Positions 6,207-10,655 of a stretch of 10,655 nt of DNA are shown piece after piece; position 1 is the stretch's first letter; each line of letters starts with the position of its first letter. The notes beneath the pieces were generated by a model. The model had not been told where the DNA came from and did no database searches. It saw nothing but the letters and a program-made list of their open reading frames with translations. The translations under genes were made by a program, and so were the position numbers. The stretch comes from CAZXDS01 sp964639525 (lineage in GTDB: Bacteria > Bacteroidota > Ignavibacteria > Ignavibacteriales > Melioribacteraceae): positions 1 through 10,655 of the forward strand of contig CAZXDS010000120.1 of assembly GCA_964639525.1 (NCBI GenBank). The letters run 5' to 3'.

Positions 6207-8466
6207 AAGAAACCTCTTTTATACTAAATTTTATTGCGGAAGACGGACATTCGTTTACACAAATTCCGCAGCCTTTGCAGTAATCATAATCTATTCTCAA
6301 TCTTCCTAAATCATCAATATGAATTGCAGCATCAGGACAGTAGTTGTAACAATTTCCGCAACTGAAACATTCGCCGCAATGCAAACATCTTGATGTTTCA
6401 AGCACAATATCTTCTTCGTTAAAACCGGAAACAACTTCTTCAAAATTATTGAAAAAATCGGTTTCGTGTTTTATCGGACTGTCTTTTCTCGGCGTTGGTA
6501 AATAGTATGTGAAATTTATATCACCCGGGAGTGCAATTTGTCCGTGATGTGTTTCGTGGCTGTAAGGTAAATTTCGGAAATGAGCATTAACTTCTTCGGC
6601 AACCTTATTTCCGCTGCCGATTGCTTCCGTAACTGTTCCGCCCCAAGCCATATCACCTGAACAGAAAACGGGAATGTTTGCTTCAAATTCCATTTCCCCT
6701 TGTTCAGGTTTTACCTGTTTTCCGCTGAACGCAAAATCATCAAATCTTTGTCCGATTGCAGTAATAATTTTGTTTACGGAAACAGAAGTTTCAGAGCCGT
6801 CAATAGGAACCGGACGTCTTCTTCCTGATTCGTCCGGTTCGCCGAGTTCCATTTTAATCATAGAGACTTCAATTTTATCGTTCAATTCATTTATTGAAGT
6901 CGGAGCAGTTAAAAATTCTATTTCAACGCCTTCGGCTCTGGCTTCATCAACTTCATTTGCAATTGCAGGCATTTCCTTGTGAGTTCTTCTGTAATAGATT
7001 GTTGGTTTTGCACCAAGTCTTAAAACTGTTCGTGCTACGTCAACCGCAGTATTCCCACCGCCAATAACAGCAATTTCATCATCCTTTTCAATTTCGTATT
7101 TTTCGCCATTCATCTTAAAATCGTGAAGAAATTTTATTCCTTCCACAACTTTATTTTCATTTTCTATATTCATTTTAGTACCGATGTGCGATCCAACGGA
7201 AACCACAACAGCATTAAAATCATTTTCCAATTCTTTAATCGTAACCTTTTTATTAAAAACAAGTTCAACACCGGCATCAACAATATTTTGAATTTCACTG
7301 TCAAGAATTTCTTTCGGTAATCTGAATTCCGGAATGCCTGTTCTCATCATTCCGCCGGCATAAGGTAAAGCTTCAAAGACAGTTGTGCTGTATCCTTTTT
7401 CCCTCAAACGAAGTGCGGAGGTTAAACCCGCGGGTCCGGCCCCGATAACAGCAATTTTTTCATTGTGTTTAACGGGGATTTTTTCAACAGAACGATCTAA
7501 AAATTTATCGCCGAGAAATCTCTCTACTGCACCAATATTTAAACCTTCGTCAATTTCATTTCTGTTGCAGTTCTGTTCACAAAAATGAGGACAAACTCTT
7601 CCGCAAATTCCCGGAAAAGGATTGTGCTCGTAAATTATATTTACGGCTTTTTCAAATTTTTTATCCCCCGAAAGACGAATAAATTCACGAACATCAGTTC
7701 CGGCGGGACAATTATTTGAGCACGGCGCTTCTTTGGTAACATATTCGGGAGTAAGAACTCTCCAGTTTCCGGTTTTGTTCAAAGTCATCGGTTGAAACCA
7801 GTATGGATTTCTTTCGAGGTTATCTTTTCTTGAACTATCGAAAAGTTTTGAAGCATCAATTTTAATACTTTCGGTTGTTGTGCTGTTCAACGATTTTAAA
7901 AGATATTTGTTCTGATTTTCAATTCCGACCACATTTTCAAAAGCTACAACGCTGGCTTCCGCATTTTTTTGCGGTTTTGTAGGAACATTATCGGCAACTA
8001 CTTTTTGAGCAATGTCAATATCTCCATCTAACACACGCATAATTGCTCCAATCATTGCAGCGTTTACAATCGGCAATGACTTACTGCCGAGACCTTTATC
8101 GAGAGAGATTTTTGTTGCCGCGATTGTAAAAATACTGTCGGTTTTATCTTTGAAATTTTCAATACTTCTTTCAGTATTTAAAAGCACAGCACCGTTTTCA
8201 CGAAGCCCGTCAAAGACCGGAACCATTTCAATTAATGATTCATCGAAAACAACAATTAAATGCGGATTGTAAACATTGCTGCGGTTTAGAATGTTTGTTT
8301 TTGAAACTCTAAGAAATGCCTGTATCGGGGCACCGGTGCGTTCAACTCCAAAAGCCGGAAATGATTGAACCTGGTAATCCCCAAGTTTACTGAATATTTT
8401 TGCAAGAATTTCAAATGCGGTTACCATACCTTGACCGCCTCTTGCGTGACCTCTTATTTCGAGCAT
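6199..8466 (-). CDS. Fusion: 2-oxoacid oxidoreductase gamma + GltD-type FAD/NAD(P)H oxidoreductase + 2[4Fe-4S] ferredoxin (delta)
   Basis: This is a 755-residue, three-part protein. Residues 1 to about 180 are the gamma subunit (GHARGGQGMVTAFEIL; FPAFGVERTGAPIQAF). Residues about 235-325 are the Fe-S domain of GltD/dihydropyrimidine dehydrogenase proteins, with C249, C253, C288, C292, C296 and C300. The CxxC that precedes this block in GltD is absent. Residues about 337-630 are the flavin-nucleotide module: FAD motif GAGPAG (342-347) ending at E365, NAD(P) motif GGGNTAVD (469-476) with Y491-R492-R493 suggesting NADPH, and the closing SGDMAWGGTVTEAIGSGN (603-620). Residues about 690-755 are a two-cluster ferredoxin (C700, C703, C706, C710; C730, C733, C736, C740) preceded by an extra C694/C697 pair. 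The ATG at 8466 has GGAG 9 nt upstream. It is the first gene of the operon and overlaps the alpha gene by 8 bases. I infer electron flow TPP-[4Fe-4S]-ferredoxin domain-FAD-NAD(P)+, or the reverse. No frameshift or truncation is seen. Confidence 0.9.
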   Translation of the reverse strand: MLEIRGHARGGQGMVTAFEILAKIFSKLGDYQVQSFPAFGVERTGAPIQAFLRVSKTNILNRSNVYNPHLIVVFDESLIEMVPVFDGLRENGAVLLNTERSIENFKDKTDSIFTIAATKISLDKGLGSKSLPIVNAAMIGAIMRVLDGDIDIAQKVVADNVPTKPQKNAEASVVAFENVVGIENQNKYLLKSLNSTTTESIKIDASKLFDSSRKDNLERNPYWFQPMTLNKTGNWRVLTPEYVTKEAPCSNNCPAGTDVREFIRLSGDKKFEKAVNIIYEHNPFPGICGRVCPHFCEQNCNRNEIDEGLNIGAVERFLGDKFLDRSVEKIPVKHNEKIAVIGAGPAGLTSALRLREKGYSTTVFEALPYAGGMMRTGIPEFRLPKEILDSEIQNIVDAGVELVFNKKVTIKELENDFNAVVVSVGSHIGTKMNIENENKVVEGIKFLHDFKMNGEKYEIEKDDEIAVIGGGNTAVDVARTVLRLGAKPTIYYRRTHKEMPAIANEVDEARAEGVEIEFLTAPTSINELNDKIEVSMIKMELGEPDESGRRRPVPIDGSETSVSVNKIITAIGQRFDDFAFSGKQVKPEQGEMEFEANIPVFCSGDMAWGGTVTEAIGSGNKVAEEVNAHFRNLPYSHETHHGQIALPGDINFTYYLPTPRKDSPIKHETDFFNNFEEVVSGFNEEDIVLETSRCLHCGECFSCGNCYNYCPDAAIHIDDLGRLRIDYDYCKGCGICVNECPSSAIKFSIKEVSYE
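6213..6220 (-). promoter_or_regulatory. Ribosome binding site of the alpha subunit inside the fusion gene
   Basis: On the - strand AAAAGAGG lies 6 nt before ATG 6206, within the last codons of the fusion gene. Together with the 8-nt gene overlap it supports translational coupling. Confidence 0.6.
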
Positions 8467-8707
8467 AATTTAATTCTCCGTAATGTATAATTACAATAAT
8501 CCGAACTATTTTTCTTATTCAGATTGGTCTTTTTTTTAGAATCAAGAACAAAAAACAAAATAGATAATAAGACTTAATGATACTTTTTTAAATTTTAAAT
8601 TTAAGATTTTTTAGTCAAATTTTAAAGAGCAAAAAAACGTAAATTTTGCCGAAGAAATTCTAAAAAAACAATTTTGAAATTGTAAATCGAATTTGTAATT
8701 TGCTGCA

Positions 8708-8726
8708 ATATTAAAATTTTTAATAT
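8708..8726. repeat. 19-bp palindrome ATATTAAAA-T-TTTTAATAT
   Basis: Perfect 9-bp arms surround one central base. It covers the place where a -35 element would sit for the TATAAT at 8737. It may be an operator or an A-tract bend; its pure AT content means chance cannot be excluded. Confidence 0.35.
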
Positions 8727-8736
8727 ATTATTTTTG

Positions 8737-8742
8737 TATAAT
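8737..8742 (+). promoter_or_regulatory. Candidate -10 box TATAAT for the MutS-like gene
   Basis: This is an exact sigma70-type -10 hexamer, 45 nt before the ATG at 8788 and directly preceded by a TTTTTG run. No recognisable -35 hexamer is found 16-18 nt upstream; a palindrome occupies that site. The start point would be near 8749, giving a leader of about 40 nt. Confidence 0.4.
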
Positions 8743-8753
8743 AAACTGTTGTT

Positions 8754-8772
8754 TTATTATTAGTAATAATAA
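8754..8772. repeat. 19-bp palindrome TTATTATTA-G-TAATAATAA
   Basis: Perfect 9-bp arms surround a single G, just downstream of the TATAAT box and so in or at the start of the mRNA leader. With the similar-sized palindrome at 8708-8726 it brackets the -10 box (centres 46 bp apart). It may be an operator site or AT-rich coincidence. Confidence 0.35.
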
Positions 8773-8787
8773 TTAGAAACTAAAAAA

Positions 8788-10413
8788 ATGATTATGTTTT
8801 ACAACAAAAAGAAAAAGCTCAAAAACTTACGTTCACAATGGGGAAAGCCTATTACGAAGTTCAGAAATTTCGATTTGATTTCTACTTATTTGGAAAAGAA
8901 ACAAAATGAATCTAATTCTAATTTGGTCGATTCAAAAACATGGGCGGACTTAAATTTTGATGCAATTTTCACGAAACTTGATAGAAACATTACCGGAATA
9001 GGCGAACAATATTTGTATTATCTTCTTCACAAATACGAGGATGATGATATTATTCTTGCTGAAAGAATTCGGTTAATTGAAAAATTGAAAACCGATCAAA
9101 AGCTGCGTGAAGATATTCAGCTAAAGCTTTCTCCTCTTAAAAGCAGGGATTCCTACTTTATTCCATATATTATTTTTGATGATAAATTACCGTTTACAAA
9201 ATTTTACCGATTGTTTTACATTCTTGCGGTTTTGCCTATTTTATCAATTCCGCTGTTTTTTATTGCGCAGAAATATTTGTTTTTAACATTCGGACTTTGG
9301 CTAATAAACCTGATAATCAATAAAATATTTTCAAAAAAAACCGACAAATATTCTTCAGGCTTTTCCGCTTTAAATTCTTTAATTATAACTGCAAAGGCGA
9401 TGACTAAAATTGATTCTAAAACAGAAATAGCTGATTTGGCTTATTTGAAAAGTGAAATTAAACTGCTGAAAAAACTTGGTAAAAAATTAGGCTATTTAGT
9501 AATAGATTCGAGCAAAATGAACGGACTTATCGCTGCAGTAACAGAATATTTTAATGTTTATATGCTTATGAATTTGATTACATATTTCCGCTCGGTAAAT
9601 ATTTTGCTGAAATATCAAAAGGAAATTCAAGAAGTTTATATAGCTGTTGCAAAATTGGATGCCTTCATTTCCGTTGCTTCATTTTTGGAAGAAACTGCAA
9701 ATTACACAATTCCGATTTTTAATAATGAAAAAACAATCCGTTTTGAAAACCTTTCCCACCCGTTAATTGAAAATGCAATATCCAACACAATTGAAAATAA
9801 ATTAGGGAAATCCGTTCTGATTACAGGATCAAATATGGCAGGGAAAACAACATTTATTAAAAACATTGGAGTAAATATTATACTTTCTCGCACTTTATCA
9901 TTTTGTTCGGCAAAATATTTTAACACTCACAGATTCGTTGTAAAATCCGCAATTGAACGCCAAGAAGATTTGGAAGGTGGAAAAAGCTATTTTTTTGCTG
10001 AAGTTGACGAACTGAAACATTTTGTGCACATCTCGGAAGACAGCGGCAATTACTTGTTCTTAATAGACGAAATTTTTCGCGGAACAAACACATTAGAACG
10101 TCTTGCATCTTCAACCGCAGTGTTAAAATACCTTGATAAACACAACAAAGTATTCGTAACCACTCACGATATTGAACTTCAATATTTGCTTCAGAACAGA
10201 TTTGAAATGTTTCATTTCAGCGAACAAGTTGAAAACGATAAATACTTTTTTAATTACAAAATTCAAAAAGGTCCGGCAAAATCAGGCAATGCAATAAAGC
10301 TGCTCGAAATTGAAAATTATCCGTCATCATTAACGAAAGAAGCGTTTTCAATAGTTGAAAAACTGATTGAGAATAATTATTTCGATAAAGAAAAGTTTAA
10401 ACATTTTATTTAA
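8788..10413 (+). CDS. Membrane-anchored MutS-like ATPase
   Basis: This is a 541-residue protein with a C-terminal MutS ABC-type ATPase: Walker A GSNMAGKTT (347-355), the GKSYFFAEVDELK segment (398-410) corresponding to the conserved S-x-F-x-x-E stretch of MutS, Walker B LFLIDEIFRGTN (423-434) and the TTH switch (458-460). Residues about 190-330 resemble the MutS core lever/clamp helices. Missing are the mismatch-recognition domain I, with its Phe-x-Glu, and the connector. In their place is a soluble N-terminal stretch (1-138) and two hydrophobic segments (about 141-160 and 162-180) that form a likely membrane hairpin. Relatives are usually annotated 'DNA mismatch repair protein MutS', but a classical repair role is unlikely. 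The real function is unknown. Start ATG 8788 has no Shine-Dalgarno; ATG 8794 is an alternative two codons in. It is divergent from the oxidoreductase operon, with no evident functional link. Confidence 0.85.
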   Translation: MIMFYNKKKKLKNLRSQWGKPITKFRNFDLISTYLEKKQNESNSNLVDSKTWADLNFDAIFTKLDRNITGIGEQYLYYLLHKYEDDDIILAERIRLIEKLKTDQKLREDIQLKLSPLKSRDSYFIPYIIFDDKLPFTKFYRLFYILAVLPILSIPLFFIAQKYLFLTFGLWLINLIINKIFSKKTDKYSSGFSALNSLIITAKAMTKIDSKTEIADLAYLKSEIKLLKKLGKKLGYLVIDSSKMNGLIAAVTEYFNVYMLMNLITYFRSVNILLKYQKEIQEVYIAVAKLDAFISVASFLEETANYTIPIFNNEKTIRFENLSHPLIENAISNTIENKLGKSVLITGSNMAGKTTFIKNIGVNIILSRTLSFCSAKYFNTHRFVVKSAIERQEDLEGGKSYFFAEVDELKHFVHISEDSGNYLFLIDEIFRGTNTLERLASSTAVLKYLDKHNKVFVTTHDIELQYLLQNRFEMFHFSEQVENDKYFFNYKIQKGPAKSGNAIKLLEIENYPSSLTKEAFSIVEKLIENNYFDKEKFKHFI

Positions 10414-10655
10414 ATAGTGTTAATGCAGTAATTTTTTATGTTATTCCTACTCATAGTGTTGTCCAAAACAATTAAGTGCTATTGGATTAGCTATTAAATT
10501 GGACAGATTAGCCTAAGAAATCCTTTCCCCCGTAAATTATTTTTCAATGTGCAATAGAAATCTCTAAACATTCTCTAACCTCGGTGTTTATTGATGTAAG
10601 ATACAGCGATTCGGGGTCAAAATTAAGATTACAAAAAACAACACGTTAAGAGTAT
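10414..10655. other. Terminal non-coding stretch, no gene supported
   Basis: These 242 bp after the MutS-like stop hold no convincing gene or terminator. Seen in it are an inverted repeat TGTCCAA (10460-10466) / TTGGACA (10499-10505) and a direct repeat GATTAGC (copies near 10485 and 10506). An open - strand stretch of 33 codons (10645-10547, stop 10546-10544) lacks a start codon. A decayed insertion-element end is possible but not demonstrable here. Confidence 0.4.

Larger units (their letters stand above)
8467..8787. other. Divergent promoter region, 321 bp, extremely AT-rich, no gene
   Basis: This stretch separates the oxidoreductase operon (- strand) from the MutS-like gene (+ strand) and must carry both promoters. 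On the - strand the only candidate I see is TTGACT (8618-8613) with TAAAAT (8597-8592). Its 15-nt spacer is short, so support is poor. The + strand candidate and two palindromes are listed separately. A further 14-bp palindrome, CAATTT-TG-AAATTG, occupies 8669-8682. No open reading frame of useful length, tRNA or intrinsic terminator is visible. Confidence 0.6.

Noticed and set aside
6674..6982. 102-codon + strand frame inside the fusion gene
   Set aside because: Antisense to the conserved NAD(P)-binding module; its composition mirrors the real gene.
8699..8736. Bacteroidetes-type promoter (TTTG ... TATTTTTG) before the MutS-like gene
   Set aside because: The -7-like element at 8729-8736 fits, but the nearest TTTG (8699-8702) is 26 nt away rather than about 19-21, so the match is not convincing.
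10414..10440. Possible terminator after the MutS-like gene
   Set aside because: There is a run of six T residues (10432-10437), but the preceding stem is only TTA/TAA.
10544..10645. 33-codon open stretch on the - strand (VVFCNLNFDPESLYLTS...)
   Set aside because: It has no start codon, a stop precedes it inside the window, and I recognise no family.
1..10655. tRNA, rRNA, CRISPR array, complete insertion sequence or prophage genes
   Set aside because: No cloverleaf, regularly spaced direct repeats, transposase or phage protein is visible on either strand.

Overview
The window is AT-rich (low-GC) bacterial DNA holding seven protein genes of chromosomal, housekeeping-to-metabolic character. 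There is no sign of phage, a complete insertion sequence, CRISPR or RNA genes. The gene content suggests an anaerobic or facultatively anaerobic member of the Bacteroidota/Ignavibacteriota/Chlorobiota group. The pointers are the Nif3 + C4 zinc-ribbon gene pair, a multi-subunit 2-oxoacid oxidoreductase with Fe-S clusters, and a membrane MutS-like ATPase. This assignment is an inference from content and composition; no taxonomic marker gene is present.

Layout. Positions 1-208 are non-coding and end in a strong intrinsic terminator whose U-tract lies almost against the next start codon. On the + strand follow a Nif3/YbgI-family dinuclear metal protein (209-1324) and a coiled-coil C4 zinc-ribbon protein (1340-2068), an apparent two-gene operon. 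A hairpin at 2080-2115 separates these from a convergent - strand DEAD-box RNA helicase (2114-3757). Further along the - strand lies a three-gene operon, transcribed from 8466 down to 3982: a large fusion protein (6199-8466), a pyruvate-class 2-oxoacid oxidoreductase alpha subunit (5001-6206) and its beta subunit (3982-4887). A 321-bp, very AT-rich divergent intergenic region (8467-8787) separates this operon from a + strand membrane-anchored MutS-like ATPase (8788-10413). The final 242 bp contain no gene I can support.

How the genes work together. The centrepiece is the oxidoreductase operon. The beta subunit carries thiamine diphosphate and a [4Fe-4S] cluster, and the alpha subunit completes the active site and CoA chemistry. 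The third polypeptide joins the gamma subunit, a GltD/NfnB-type FAD-NAD(P)H oxidoreductase and a two-cluster ferredoxin (delta) domain in one 755-residue chain. Read literally, this is a pyruvate (or related 2-oxoacid) oxidoreductase wired directly to NAD(P)H, in addition to or instead of free ferredoxin. A five-unit heptanucleotide repeat sits in the only sizeable gap of that operon. The Nif3/zinc-ribbon pair and the helicase look like housekeeping genes with no obvious link to the oxidoreductase.
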